DNA from: Lonicera japonica
Taxonomy: Eukaryota > Streptophyta > Magnoliopsida > Dipsacales > Caprifoliaceae
Length of the DNA: 64,000 nucleotides
Direction: 5' to 3'
Assembly (NCBI GenBank): GCA_021464415.1
Contig: JAKCWG010000100.1
Location: 1 to 64,000 of the forward strand
Shown: one piece after another, positions 23,484 through 36,238 of the stretch
How positions within the stretch are numbered: position 1 is the first letter of the stretch
How the letters are laid out: each line of letters starts with the position of its first letter
Notes under the pieces: model-generated
Told to the model about the DNA's origin: nothing
Databases searched by the model: none
The model's input: only the letters and a program-made list of their open reading frames with translations
Translations under genes and position numbers: made by a program

Positions 23484-23788
23484 GTGTTCAGATTCAAAGA
23501 ACCAAACAAACACACCCTGAAGATTTGTTATCAAGTCTAAAATTTTAAGTTTGAAAAATTTATTTGTTTTTTTTTTAAAATATTATATCTAAATAGATGT
23601 TAATACTTTGTTTGAATATATCACAAATGAATAGCTTTATTCGGACAATTTTATTCTTATTATAAAAATGACTACATCTTAGAAAAAGGTTAAAATGGAC
23701 TTTTTTATTTCATTAAAAATTAAGTATTGAAACTTCAAAGATAAGGTAGCCTCTAAATTTTTGGAGTCATAATAAATAACAAATCTTA

Positions 23789-24876
23789 GGGGGGTGTATT
23801 CAATTGAGATTTTAAAAGATTGTTTATGAATAATTTAGTCCAGTGGATTTTAAAAGACTATTTAAGAATGTAGTGACTTATAAGATTTTTTTAAAAGATT
23901 TTTTATACTCAAGATTTTTTATGTTTGGATTTTAAAGATTATATCATTAGAATTTATAAGATTTGAAAGGACTACATAGATTTTTTATACTCCAGACTTT
24001 TTATATTTGACTTTTATGATAAGTAATGTTTAGTTCAATGATGCACGAATTCTCTGGCATCAGCCTCTAAAACCCAAACTTTCCAAATGATGATGGAATT
24101 TTTCCTTACCAAAGGTTCTATAAAACCCGCTACCATTTTTTGATAAAAGAAACGAAAAAAAATTTAATAAACATTATGATTCTTGTGAAAGGCAGAGAGT
24201 GCCGATTTTGGTGTTTATACCCATCAATGAAATTTATTTAAAATATCAATAAAATTATGCAAGCAATATTCAAAATGGAGTTCAATTGAAGAGCCCCACT
24301 CTTCGATGGCAAGAAGGCACTAAAGGGAAAAAATAAATTGAAATACATAAAAATAGTTCAAATCTCAAAGAATATGAAAATGTACACATACATACACATA
24401 TGTATATATATATATAAAGAGAGAGATGATATATACATACCCACTTCATAAACAAAAGCATTGGTGAAGTTGAGAAAGGAAATGGGTGAAAGGAAGAGGT
24501 AAATGTAGAGAAGAGAGATGAGAGAATTGGTAAATCTCTAGCATAAAACAAAAGTCTCACGAGAAAAGTCTCATGGGTTAGGGTGGGATTCTTTATAGGT
24601 TTGGTATTTATACTTTCCACTAAAAAGTCACACAAATTCCTAATTTTAAAAAAATCCATTGAAATTAGCAAGTTTTTGAATACCAAAAGACTTTTGGTTA
24701 CTTGTTTAAAGTCCTGATTGAATACCACTAGATTTGGACACACTCTTTAAAATATCCAAATAGTCCTGATTGAATACCACAAGACTTATTTATATTATTT
24801 AAAAGTCTTAATTGAATACCACAAGACTTATTTATCCCAAAATAGTCTTTTAAAATCCTAATTGAATACACCCCCC
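23789..24876. mobile_element. 1,088-bp MITE with TTA target duplication
   Basis: The left end is GGGGGGTGTATTCAATTGAG and the right end is its near-exact inverse, with inverted similarity extending about 30 bp. TTA flanks both ends (23786-23788 and 24877-24879), matching PIF/Harbinger-type insertion. Subterminal repeats 'ttgaataccacaagactta' recur near the right end at about 24773 and 24816. A 153-codon frame on the minus strand (24282-24743) is not supported as a gene. Confidence 0.85.
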
Positions 24877-24977
24877 TTAATGTTCAAAACCACCAAACAA
24901 ATTTTAATCTCTACCAAGGAGAGAGGTACGGATAAACATCCCGAATTCACTATTATCGTTCACTTTCCTCAATCTTT

Positions 24978-26625
24978 ATGGAGCTTCTTCATCTTTCCTC
25001 CATCTCTCTCCTCTTCTCCTTCTTCCTCTTTCTCTTCATCTTATTAAAAACTTTGAACAAATCCAATGACAGTAACTCAACTCTAAAACTACCACCTGGT
25101 CCACCACAACTACCTCTCATAGGAAACTTGCACAACCTTTTTGGCTCATTAACCCACCAAATCTTAAGAGACTTGGCCAACAAATATGGACCTTTGATGT
25201 ACCTTAAACTGGGTCAACTCCCCACTGTCATCGTTTCTTCACCCGAAACTGCCATGGAGTTCATGAAAACTCACGATATCGTCTTTGCTCAAAGACCCAT
25301 AAGCCTTGCTTCCACTGTTCTCTTTTATAATTCTACGGGAATTGTTTTCTCTCCCAACAGCGATTACTGGAGACAACTGCGCAAAATTTGCATAACGGAG
25401 CTTTTGAGCCCAAAGCGTGTCCAAAAATTCAGGTCTATTAGGGAAGAGGAGGTGTCCAATCTCATTAGATCGCTCTATTCAAATGGGAATTAGCCGATTA
25501 ATCTTAGCAAGAAAATTTTCTCGCTTACTTATGGGATTACCGGAAGAGCTGCTCTTGGTGAAAAGAATAGAGACCAGGATGAGATCATCGCACTTGTGGA
25601 AGTCATTATAAAAGTTGTGGCCGGTTTTAGCGTTGCAGAATTGTACCCTTCTGTCAAGTTGCTTCAAGTGATCAGCGGAGCTCGGCTCAGACTTGAGAAG
25701 ATGCATAAAAAAATGGATATGCTGCTCGAAAGAATTGTCGGTGAACACAAAAAGGAGAGGAGGCCAAGAATAAAAACAGTGGAAGGAGAACTGGAGGAAG
25801 ATTTGGTTGATGTTCTTCTGAGGATTCAGAAAGCACGATGAGCTTGAATTTCCATTAACTGACAACAACATCAAAGCAGTCATCTGGGTTAGTGGTTTAT
25901 TTGTTTCTCTAGCAACTAGATCTTGCTAACATATGCCTGAAAAATAATGAGTATCTTGTAGTGATATTTATTGCAAGTAATCTAACCTAAAGTTTTTCAA
26001 ACTATTTCAGGATATTTTCACTGCTGGAAGTGAAACCTCATCAACTACCGTGGAGTGGGCAATGTCAGAGATGTTAAAAAACCCGTTATTAATGGAGAGG
26101 GCACAAACCGAGATACGAAGAGTCTTCGATGAAAGAGGAATCGTTGATGAAACAGGCCTTCATGAACTAAAATATTTAAAAGCAGTGATCAAAGAAACCT
26201 TGAGGCTACACCCTTCTGCTCCTCTTTTACTCCCAAGAGAATCCAATAAGCAATGTGAAATTAACGGATATACCATTCCTGTCAAAACGAATGTAATGAT
26301 AAATGCATGGGCAATCGGACGGGATCCCAGATACTGGCCTGAAGCCGAAACATTTGATCCAGAGAGATTCTTGGACAGTGGAATTGATTTCAAGGGAACA
26401 AATTTTGAATACATTCCATTCGGTTCTGGGAGGAGGACTTGCCCAGGGATATCATTTGCTCTAGCTAATATTGAGCTGCCGCTAGCCCAATTGCTGTACC
26501 ATTTCAATTGGAAACTCCATGGGGGCTTGAAGTTAGAAGAACTGGACATGACTGAGGCCTTTGGAATCACCGTAAGAAGAAAAAACGATCTGTACTTGGT
26601 TCCCGTTCCTTATCATCCCAAGTAA
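24978..26625 (+). pseudogene. CYP71D-like cytochrome P450 pseudogene
   Basis: This is a close paralogue of the gene at 3292-5282. Exon 1 is 24978-25887, the intron 25888-26010 (GTTAGT...TTTCAG) and exon 2 26011-26625. Two lesions disable it: a TAG at 25491-25493, where the intact copy has a Ser codon (with one codon lost just before), and an extra A in 'cagaaagcac' near 25829-25832 that shifts the frame before the splice site. Exon 2 still encodes [20 protein letters not shown] and [11 protein letters not shown], so decay is recent. The 3' flank (26626-26785) also matches the intact copy. Its upstream block is displaced to 20740-20885. Confidence 0.92.
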
Positions 26626-26785
26626 GATGTTACAACTAAACTCTGTTTAATCATTAGCTGTGAAAAATTTGTGAGGGACTACGTAAATTTGAGCTGTGAG
26701 ATAATATCCAGCATGTAAGGACTCTTTTCATAAAATACTTCATGTCTTAATGAAAACAAATAGAAATATATTTATCTTGTACTTC

Positions 26786-27260
26786 ATCCAGAAAGTAATC
26801 TAGAGTGACTTAGATTGAATCCCATTTTTGTGGCAATAATCTTGTGTTTTTAAAAGAGACAAACAGAAGGGGACAAATGATCTGAGTATAACACGTTTTG
26901 AAGACAACCTAGACTTCAAAACTATGTTCATAGAAGTCATAATATGCAACCACCGAAAATGAAACATCCTTTTTTCTTCATTCAATTAGTTTAAGCAAAA
27001 AATGGTATAAAAAGTTATTGATTATGACTACGAATAAGCCCCTGCCTTATATTTCTCCTTTAAATAAAGAAGTAGTAGGTAAAACATAACATTACAGAAA
27101 ACTAAATGTATATCAGTTCGAGAACAACAAAATTCCCAGATAAGAAAAATGAAGTTGAAAATAGTTAGCCGATGTCACCTAATTATCATATTTTCCGTTT
27201 TCTTCCACTTAGGCTCTGTTTGATAACAAGGAAAATAGTAGGAAAAACAATATATTTTTG
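26786..27260. other. Intergenic, nothing recognised
   Basis: AT-rich sequence between the P450 3' flank and the LRR remnant. No credible gene or repeat structure was seen. Confidence 0.5.
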
Positions 27261-29815
27261 GTAACGGACAAACAGTTGATCTAACGGCAAAATCTATTAC
27301 AACAGTAGCCTATTCAAGCTTGATAGCCTCCAAAGGCGTGATCTTTCTGACAACTTGGTACTTCGCCTTTACCCCCTCGATAACAACGTTGTTGCTTCTG
27401 GTGATCCTGATGTCACTGGAACCTGGGAAACTGCTACATCACTTGTTTCTTTCGTTTCTACTTTTCCTTCCACTTCACCCAAGCCTCCCCAAATTCTCAT
27501 CCCTTCCACTTTCGCCAAATTTTCAAAGCTTGCCCATCTTAGTCTTGCTTCCACAGGTCTTTCTGGTCAAATGTCATCCGAATAAAAAACTAAAAAGATC
27601 ACACCTGAAGTCTGCTGATCCCGCTAGAAATCTCAAGTCTCACAAGATTGGTATTTCTTGATCTCCCACTCAACAGCCCAAAACTTGAAAATACAAACCT
27701 GCAAATGCTGGTCCAAAATATGTCTAGCTTGAAAGAACTCCAACTAAATGGATTTTACTTTGTCCTTGGGGAACAACGACTAGTCCACATCACTATCTTT
27801 TGTTGTCTCTAACCTCCATGTGTTAAGTTTATCTGGCTGCTCAATTTTTGGTCCTGTACTTTACTCTCTTTCAGATTTCCATTTCATTTCCAATATTAGT
27901 CTTTCTAAGAACAATCTCTCCACAGAAGTTTGGGATTCTTGGGAAATTACTCTTCTTTGTTGTCCATCGATCTTTTGTATTGGGAAATTGCAAGGTGAGT
28001 TCTCAGAATGTATATTCAAACTACCATACATGCAAACTCTTGGGGTGTCATTCAATCAATCCAAATCTCCTTGGCTCCCTCCAGAATTCCCTCAACATAG
28101 TGCTATTCAGCGATTGTCACTCTCGTCCACAAATTTCTATGGGGAGCTACCAGAGTCAATTGGAAACCTTCGGAACATGACTTTCTTACTGCTTGATAAT
28201 CGCAATTTCTCTGGAACAATCCCGGATGCAATTAGCAAACTTTCCCAACTGGCTATACGACCTCTCATCAAATAATTTCAGTGGCCCAATCCCATCCCTT
28301 GATTTACCAAAGAATGAAGGTGGGCTTCTGAAACTTTTGTACCTAAACTTGCCAAGTAAGTCGCTGGATGGTGTGAATCATTATTCGTTGTTTACGCTCC
28401 CATTATTGGAACACCTTCACTTCGGCATAATCGGATCAATGGTCTATCCAGTGAGGTTCCTAGCATGCTCTCCCCTTTTTGGTTCATCTGGATCTTAGTG
28501 AGAATTCTCTGCAGGGACATGTTTCACAGGTTGTCTTCGAGCTCGTGAGCCTTGAAGAACTCAAATCTTTCTTCCAACAACTTAAGTGGCATTATGGACA
28601 TGTTCGTTAACTCAAAGAACCTTATACTTCTTTCTTTGTCCAATAATCCATTCTCTATAATGTCCAGTGCAAATATACTCTTCCCAAAACTATGGAAATT
28701 GGAATTGCATTCATGTAGGATAATGGGATTCCCACCTTTCCTTAGAAATCTTGGTGAATTGGAAAATCTAGACCTTCCCAAGAACAAAATTGAAGGTCAT
28801 ATACCCACCTGGTTTTGGTGGAGCAACTTGAGTTATGTAAATCTTTCTTACAACTTGCTAACATATGTAGATCAGCCTCTTTCTGATGTTCGATTGATTT
28901 ATTTGGAACCAAGTTCCAATAACCTACAAGGGCCTATTCCATTTTTATCGCACTACACTTCCCTTTTAGATTACTATGAAAATAACTTCACCTCTATCAT
29001 CCCAACTGATATCTCCTCTCACCTCTCCAACGCCACCTTTTTTTCAGTTTCAGGCAATACTCTTGTTGGAGAAATAACAGAATCTGTTTGTAGCTCTGAG
29101 CCTCTCAGTACCTACAAGTCCTCGAATCTGTCAAACAATGCATTGAACGGTACAATCCCAAGGTGCCTAGGCGAATTCAGCAAAGATCTATCAGTACTGA
29201 ACCTTGGTGGAAATGGATTCTGGGGAGCAATGCTGCAGACATACACAAGCAACTTTAGATCACTTGTCTTCAATGGAAATATGTTAGAAGGAACAGTACC
29301 AAGATAAATTACTAGAGGTTTTAGAACTTGGAAACAATCAGATAAGCAATACCTTTCCATTTTGGTCGGACAGACTCGGTTCCACGGCCCAATTGAACAT
29401 CTTAAAATTGAAATTTCTTTTCCAAAGCTTCATGTCATCGACCTCTCTTCTAATAGATTCATTGGCCTTTTGCCATCCACATGCTTCTGTAAGTGGAAAG
29501 CTATAACAACGGAAACTGAAGAGGAAACAACCCAAGTGAAGTACTTAGGATATCACGATTATGTGACAGTAAGTAGAATAATCAAAGGACGAGATATGCT
29601 GCTATCGAGGGTCTTAACCATCATCACATCCTTTGAACTGTCAAACAATAAATTCAAAGGTGGAATGGAAGAGATGGGTGAAGTTAAATCACTCCTTGTT
29701 CAGAACAGTCTAGTTGGCCATATACTACCATCCCTTGAAAATCTATGTTGGCTCAAATTATTAGATCTCTCTGAAAACAAGCTATCAGGTGAATTTCCTT
29801 AGCAATTGACCGTTA
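27261..29815 (+). pseudogene. LRR receptor-like protein (RLP) pseudogene
   Basis: Leucine-rich repeats appear through several frames. Near 27310 there is LQRRDLSDN, near 27505 IPSTFAKFSKLAHLSLASTG, near 27640 a VFLDLPLNSP-type stretch, and at 27820-28275, 28552-29307 and 29362-29802 longer runs with LSSNNLSG, LDLPKNKIEGHIP, NNALNGTIPRCLG and LLDLSENKLSGEFP. These are the extracellular repeats of the Cf-9/Ve1/RLP class of plasma-membrane immune or developmental receptors (family knowledge). There are several frame shifts and stops, and the frame ends at a TAG (29800-29802) where QQLT is usual. The signal peptide, last repeats, membrane segment and cytoplasmic tail are missing. Which pathogen or ligand it once served cannot be told. 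Confidence 0.85.
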
Positions 29816-31544
29816 GAAATCAAATATTTTATCATTTATGCCATTATATTAGTTTATAGTATTTGGTTTAAAAATGGTATTGTTTTATTCGTCTCTAGTT
29901 AAAACATACCGTAAATAGAGTATTTTATTAACAGAGTCTTCCTTAATTATGTATGTCCTTTTCTTTTATTTCCTACATTATTACATTAGGGTTTAAGTTG
30001 TGTCTTATTTATACCCACCTTTGGGGAGGTATCAGAGGGGTTCCGACCTAGGGCGCTCTTCAATTTCTTTCACCTTGATGGCGGGCGGCATTTTGCGGCT
30101 CGTCGGGTTCAATATTTATTGCTTTCTATTGCTATTGTTGCCATTTTATATCCATGTCTCTGGATGATTCTACTCATATCTGTCCGATGCAGCACGCAAC
30201 AAATTCAGCCTTTTGTTTTCGAGCATGCTGCTAGTATATTATTCTGCTTCAGATTTATTGGTGCTTTGTTGTGTACTTGTTCCATATGCTTCTTTTCTTT
30301 GATGATGCTAATCTTTTATATAATAAATTCGTATAACCATTACGTACCGAAACATGAACGGAAAAACAAATTTTTATTGTATAAAAGATGACACCAAACC
30401 TTGCCACCATCACGGAGAGAGATTGATAATTATGTTATCCATCTTTAAAACTATGTACACCATATAATTGACACTTAAAATCATCGATGTTTTCAACAAA
30501 TTTAAAGTGCACCTGACAAATTTACTAAATCAAGTTGTATCATAAAAATTAGTTGTAAATCTTTTTAGATTTAACTTTCAAAACTAATTTATTTCTTGTT
30601 TACGAAAGATAACTTTTTTTTATATAGAATAAAAGAATATTTTCATTTAAAAGTATTAGACGGATGATATAGTTTATAGAAAATATAGATATATCATTGT
30701 TCTTATTTGGTCTAAATCAAATCAAAATACCATATTTTTTGCAACACAAATATCTTCAATAAAAAGTATAAAACATTAATAATCTAACAAAATAACATTT
30801 TTTTAAAATAATAATTTTGTGTTTTTTTATTATTTTATAGAATACCATTTTTTTAAAAAAAGGAAGACAATAACGATAGTTTGTGAATTGTTGTCTTTTA
30901 AGAAATATATTAAATTTGACATTTAGTGCTGGTTATATCTATTAACATAATCTAAGTTAGATAATGGGTGGTATTATTATCAAAACTATATTGTACTCTT
31001 GCGAAGGCATAATTAATTTAACAATAAGTGAAAATGTAAAGCTAGATAATGGATAAGTGTTGTTGTAAGGTATATTGATTACACCTCAAAAAAAAATTTA
31101 ATTTAAAAATTATATAAAAAAAACAAAAGTCTAAAATAATGTATTTGTTATGAAAGTGAGAATTCTTTTTTTAAGAAGTTTATACTTAAATCATAATATG
31201 AAACAACAACAACAACAACAACAAAATGCCTTATCCCACTTGTTACTTATAAGTAAAAAAAAATATTTTTTTATAATAATAATGGATCTTATTTTATAGG
31301 TATTCATGAATAGGTTTCAAATATATATTTTTTATTAAAAATATATACTTTGATTAAAAGTTATTATATTTTTAAGTTAAAGAAAAAAGGAGAAAGAAAT
31401 TGAGTTTGTTTTGATTGTGTCTAATCACATTTGTATTTTTTATTATTCTAATAATCTAATCACATTGAAAAAGGTGATGGGCAAGTTGGAATACCCATAG
31501 CCCTACGTCCTAGACTATAATTAGTTTGAATAAAAGAAATTATA
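29816..31544. other. AT-rich intergenic sequence
   Basis: No gene is recognised. A short AAC repeat lies at about 31204-31223. A 90-codon frame at 30119-30391 has no recognisable domain and is probably chance. 31270-31400 resembles the MITE family at 22949-23483. Confidence 0.5.
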
Positions 31545-31546
31545 TA

Positions 31547-31831
31547 CCCCTCTGTCCCAATTTAATTGTCGCACTTTGAAAAATTAAAAATTAAGTAGAC
31601 ATAATAATTACTTCAAGAGAAAATACTTATTTTCAAAAATGTCCTTTACTTTTCTCTTAATAAAAAAAGGTGGACGGGATCCACAATAAATAAAGTGGGG
31701 AGAGTTTAAAGTCTAATATTGGAAATAATAAAAAGTGCTATAATTAATGACTTGCTAAATATAGAAAGTGGACAATTATTTTAGGACATCCAAAAATGGA
31801 ATAGTGGACAATTAAATTGGGACGGAGGGAG
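31547..31831. mobile_element. Stowaway (Tc1/mariner) MITE
   Basis: The right end reads GGGACGGAGGGAG and the left end is its inverse with one base missing (CCCCTCTGTCCC), followed by matching AATTTAATTG inward. TA dinucleotides flank it at 31545-31546 and 31832-31833. At 285 bp it has the usual size, and it has no coding capacity. Confidence 0.88.
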
Positions 31832-32005
31832 TATGCGATTATGTAATCTTTGGGACACTTTTTATATAATTAATACACTTCTTGAATTGATATTTAAAGT
31901 GATAAAATTTAACTTAGCTCCATGCTTAATCAAACAAAAAAATTTCAATAAAAAAAACCAAAAATTCAATCGAACAAAATTTTACTATCTATCTATGTCC
32001 ATAAA

Positions 32006-32190
32006 TTATACAAATCCAAAAGGATTCCTACTATATAAAAGTGATTATACAAATCCAATACACCACTTATCAAGAATCAACGTGAACATGCTTTAAAAAA
32101 AAGGCCAAAAATTATACAAAGCTAAAAGCATTCCTACTATATCAAAGTGATTATACAAATCCAATACACCATGAACATGCTTTAAAAAAA
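32006..32190. repeat. Imperfect tandem duplication, about 110 bp
   Basis: The phrase from 'attatacaaa' through 'ttcctactata' and 'gtgattatacaaatccaatacacc' to 'gaacatgctttaaaaaaa' occurs twice in a row, the second copy lacking about 20 bases. Confidence 0.6.
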
Positions 32191-33880
32191 TGGAAACAAG
32201 TTTAGAAAAAAAATATAAAAATGGAGAGAGAAACATGGTGCACAATCTACCTGGTTTTGTGCTAGATATAGACGCCATGGTGTGTTTTTTACGTGGCGGA
32301 GGAGAAGGCGGTGTTGAATAAAGCATTGGAGACGGAGCTTACGGTGGTGTTGTACGAAGTAGTGGAGATGGAGGCTGTGGCAAGCATGAAGTAGATCGCC
32401 GGCTTGGTGTGAAAGGCGACGGGAATGGTGGCATCATCGGAGCATAACCACTATTTAGTCGCATAGTAAATCGACGGCTACGTGTGAGAGGACTTGAGAC
32501 AGGGGGTTTCGACAATGTTAGTTGCGACGATGGATGTGTTTCTGGTTCTGGCATGATGAGAGAAAATGATGAGTGATGGAGAGAAAGTGAGAGGATAGAG
32601 AGAGAGTAAATTTGATGAGAGAAAATGGTGAGTAAGGGAGAGGAAGTGAGAGAGAGAGTGTGTGTAAATGAAGTGAGAGAGAATAACACGTGAGAGAAAA
32701 ATGTGAATATTCGTGCATATGTGTAGAAAAGGTGTATATGTGTAGAAAAGGTGAGAGTAAAAATGATTGTGTGTATGTTAGTGTATTGATTTAAACAATG
32801 TGTAAGAAAAAAAAAAGCATATCTAATGGTTGCTATTGGCTATAAATAAATACATATAAGGTGAATATTATTTGTTGGAGATAAACCATATCATATGGTC
32901 TATATTGTGTATACTTTGCTTAAAGTGTTTATGAGCCATTGATTGTGTTGAAAAATTAAAAGAAGCTTGGTCAAAAAAACCTTTCCTTATTATATAGATA
33001 TAACAATAAAGTAGACTGAAAAAATGTATAACATCGACAAATGTTTAAATGGTTGAGATTAAACAATTTAAATGGTAGATATCTGTATCTTGAATTTAAA
33101 TTAAACTAATTAGGCTGTACTTTCACTTTCCACTTTTAAATTAAAGATTAAATATATTTTTTTGGGAGAAAGACAAAATAAATATTGAAGTTTGTCCTTT
33201 GATCAATTTCACCTATGATGTTTCAATTTTTTTAATTCTTCCCCTAAAGTTTTATAAGTGTTGACTTTAACACCGTTGATAATTCCATTCAAATCTTTAA
33301 CCTCTAACCCCCTAAAGTTTTTTGGTGATGAAGGTTAACAAAACTTAAGAGAAAAGTTTGAAACTTTGTTAATATACATAAGGACACCCAAACTCGCTGC
33401 GCATAAATATATTAAAACTCCATCCGCCCTGCCTAAAATTTTAACTAAATTTTGCCAAATCAAATACAAGAATAAAATCCACTCTAATTTTAAGTAAATA
33501 TTACCAAATGAATTATGCATAATTTTAGATCGAGCAAAATCAAATATATTTTAACAAATTTTCACTATTTTTAAAAGAATCATAAAAAAATTTTATAGGC
33601 AAAGAAGAGATTGAGATCAAATTTAGATAGAGAGTATTGAGATCAGAGGGAGATGTTGAGTTAGGGCGTGTCGGTGTGGTACTATATAATATATAATATA
33701 TATTTATATATATATATAATGCGAATCGGGTTGGATTTTTTAAATGCAATACCCTGACTCAACCCAAAGCTGATAATTTTTTTTTTAAAACCCAAATCCA
33801 CCTCGGGCTAAAAAAATTCGTCCCAACCCATCAAGGTTGGGCCGGGTCAAAAAGCCAAATGGTCTAGTTTTATTGCCACC
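32191..33880. other. Intergenic, possible Helitron-like segment
   Basis: 'ctactatataaaag' near 32028 and 'ccttattatatagata' near 32985 are weakly reminiscent of Helitron ends, but no hairpin plus CTRR terminus was verified. The region 32250-32660 is GA-rich on the plus strand and yields Ser/Pro-rich minus-strand frames that are low complexity. 33680-33718 is a TA-rich microsatellite. Confidence 0.3.
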
Positions 33881-33883
33881 CCT

Positions 33884-34030
33884 TTATACTATATTCTAAA
33901 GCCAAGATAGATTTTAACGACCAATGAAATTATGTCAAACTTTTAAAATACCTCTTTTATACTATATTCTAAAGTCAAAATAAATTTTAATGGCCAGTGA
34001 AATTGTGTTGAACTTTTAAAATGCCTATTT
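33884..34030. repeat. Two-copy tandem repeat, about 75 bp
   Basis: 'tttatactatattctaaag(c/t)ca' followed by 'gaaatt' and 'aacttttaaaat(a/g)cct' occurs at about 33885-33955 and 33957-34027 with several substitutions. Confidence 0.6.
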
Positions 34031-34410
34031 TATTCTTGGGAATCAAACTCTCGCCTGTGGCATTAATCTTACACTTTTGTTAAATCTTGTTTTTACGAAA
34101 TTTTATACATATGTGTCTGACACACAGCGTATGCGCAAGTGGTTAGTGTATAGATATATACCCACACACCAAGATCAATGTCAAACATCATTCTGTTTTA
34201 CAATTCTACTTGGAGACCTAAAGATCCAAAATATAGTTGAGGCTTCGAGCATCAAGAAAGGATAAGCAGCTATATTATTTCACTCTTATAATTCACTCAT
34301 GGACTTAAGTAGTCATACTTATTTCCTCTTCCAACCGATTTTCTTTCATGGGTTTTCAGCTTCTTTGCATCTAGCTTTCTCGCTTCTTCTATTTGCCTCC
34401 TAGGTCTGCA

Positions 34411-35243
34411 CAGTGGCGAAGCCAAGAATTCTATTAACCCGGGGGGGGGGGGGGGGGGGGGCCGAAATTTGGTCTTAAATCAACACATACTAAATCATAT
34501 TTAAAGTCATAAAATTTGAACGCAAATTCAATAACATTAACCGTAGAATGTTAGTATTAATAATAATAGTTCATACAATTCAAATAACAAATGCGAATAA
34601 TTATGAAAATTACAATAACATTCTACGGTTCTTCAATAATTAATAAATAGTTCAAGATATACACTAAATATTCAACAATTAATTAATAATATAACTAACA
34701 TAATATTCAACAATTATAAATTCAAAACTAAATAACTAAATATTCAAAAATTAATAAATAGTTCAAGATATATACTTAATAATATGCAATATTGCAATTA
34801 ATAAAAAAACACAACTAATATTATACAAGTATTCAAGAAATAATATAATTCCTAATTTTTAAAAATAGATCTAAAAATATACCTATGAAATAGAAGAAGC
34901 TGTGGCCGGCAAATGAGCTGTGGACGGTGGACCTGTAGTGGCGTGATGGTGGCACGGTGGTGGTGAAGAAGTGGTGAAAAATGGTGGAGAAAAAAAAAAG
35001 AAAAGAAGCAGTCAAGTAGCAACTGCGCGGGTCTCTGGCAGAGAAGAGAAAGAGATGGGTTAATAATTAGGGTTTTTCTTTTTAAGTTTGCTATTTACAA
35101 ATGGTTCCTAAAGTTTTTGCATCTTACAATTATACCCCCCCTCAAGTTTATTTTTATGCATCTAAGTCCTTAAAAAAAAATTTAAAACACTGCCCCAAAC
35201 CAGGGGGGGCGCTGCCCCCTGCCCCTACATACCTTCGCCCCTG
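34411..35243. mobile_element. Non-autonomous hAT element (833 bp) in the ABCC remnant
   Basis: Ends are CAGTGGCGAAGCC and the inverse of CAGGGGCGAAGG. A perfect 8-bp target duplication GGTCTGCA flanks it (34403-34410 and 35244-35251). It contains a run of 21 G at 34441-34461, matched by a C/G-rich stretch near the right end (35199-35225). The interior is AT-rich with no transposase. Confidence 0.9.
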
Positions 35244-36238
35244 GGTCTGCACTAAAATCAGGATTAATCATAATTATGGTAAAAAACTCAGTGCTGGAAA
35301 TTCTAAATTGTTGTGTTATAAACAAACCCTATATTGTTGCTTGGGTTTGTCACTTCTTAGTCTTGTGCTCTGTTTATTGAACCACTTTTATTGGTATAGA
35401 ACTGGTTGGTCTGATGAAGATATAGTAACTCAATTGGATTCAGTACTTAAAACACTTGCTTGGCTAGGGGTTTCTTGCATCTCCAATTATCTAGTTCAGA
35501 GTTTGGTGGGGTTTTTTCTTTTCAATATCTTGTTATTCCCTTGTTTCAGACTATATTTATTATAAAAGGCACCAAACTGCACCATTTCAGTTCTTGGTGT
35601 CTGATGTTATCTCTACTATTGTGGGGTTGTTTTTTTGTATGTGGGGTTCTTAGGTAAGAATGAGGGTATGGATGCCCTTCTTGAGGAACCTCTTTTGAAT
35701 GGTAATGATGGTGAAAATAATGTTAGAGATTCGGACAAGTCCAATTTGGGCGAAAATCTTGCCCTTTTCTCTAATGCCAGTATCTCTAGCATCCTCACTT
35801 TCTCTTGGATGAATCCTTTGATTGCAACTGGTTACAAGAAAGCGTTAGACCTCGAGGATGTTCCTTAGCTTGCTAGTGTTGATACCGTCAAATGGTCCTT
35901 TCCAATTTTAAGAAATAAGATAGAATCTGATAGTGGCAGTAATGGTCAAGTGACCGCATTTACACTGGTGAAGGCATCGGTTTGCACCACATGGAAGGAA
36001 ATTTTATTAACAGATCTGCTTTCACTTACGTACTCAGTGGCCTCTTGAATGGACACCGAGAATTCAAGAATGAAGGCTATCTATTGGTTTATATATTCTT
36101 TCTCGCAAAGCTTGTTGAGTGCATGGCTCAACGGCACTGGTATTTTAGGCTGCAGCAAGCTGGTGCTAGGGCCAAGGTGGCCCTGGTTGCAATGATTTAC
36201 AGTAAGGGTTTAACCCTTTCGTGGTAGTCGAAACAGGG

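Larger units (their letters stand above)
20900..23788. mobile_element. Composite of non-autonomous transposon sequence
   Basis: The block begins with 'ggtcatgtttgtttgtt' and a run of 12 C (20935-20946). Near 23480-23520 it ends with 'ccaaacaaacacaccct', roughly the inverted form, consistent with a hAT-like MITE. A phrase near 21608 ('gtgttcagattcaaagaacc') recurs at about 23483, suggesting nested or tandem insertion. It includes the palindrome array and a duplicated MITE segment listed separately. A GGT-rich stretch at about 22602-22660 and a 77-codon frame around it look non-genic. Confidence 0.45.

Noticed and set aside
24282..24743. 153-codon minus-strand frame
   Set aside because: It lies wholly inside the 1,088-bp MITE and contains microsatellite-derived runs; no homology recognised.
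3292..26625. A biosynthetic gene cluster
   Set aside because: Only one intact P450 is present, and no terpene synthase, transferase or other pathway gene accompanies it in the window.
32339..32718. Ser/Pro-rich minus-strand frames
   Set aside because: Reverse reading of a GA-rich tract, low complexity, no start context or domain.
32028..33000. Helitron
   Set aside because: Ends only loosely resemble Helitron termini and no terminal hairpin or CTRR end was verified.
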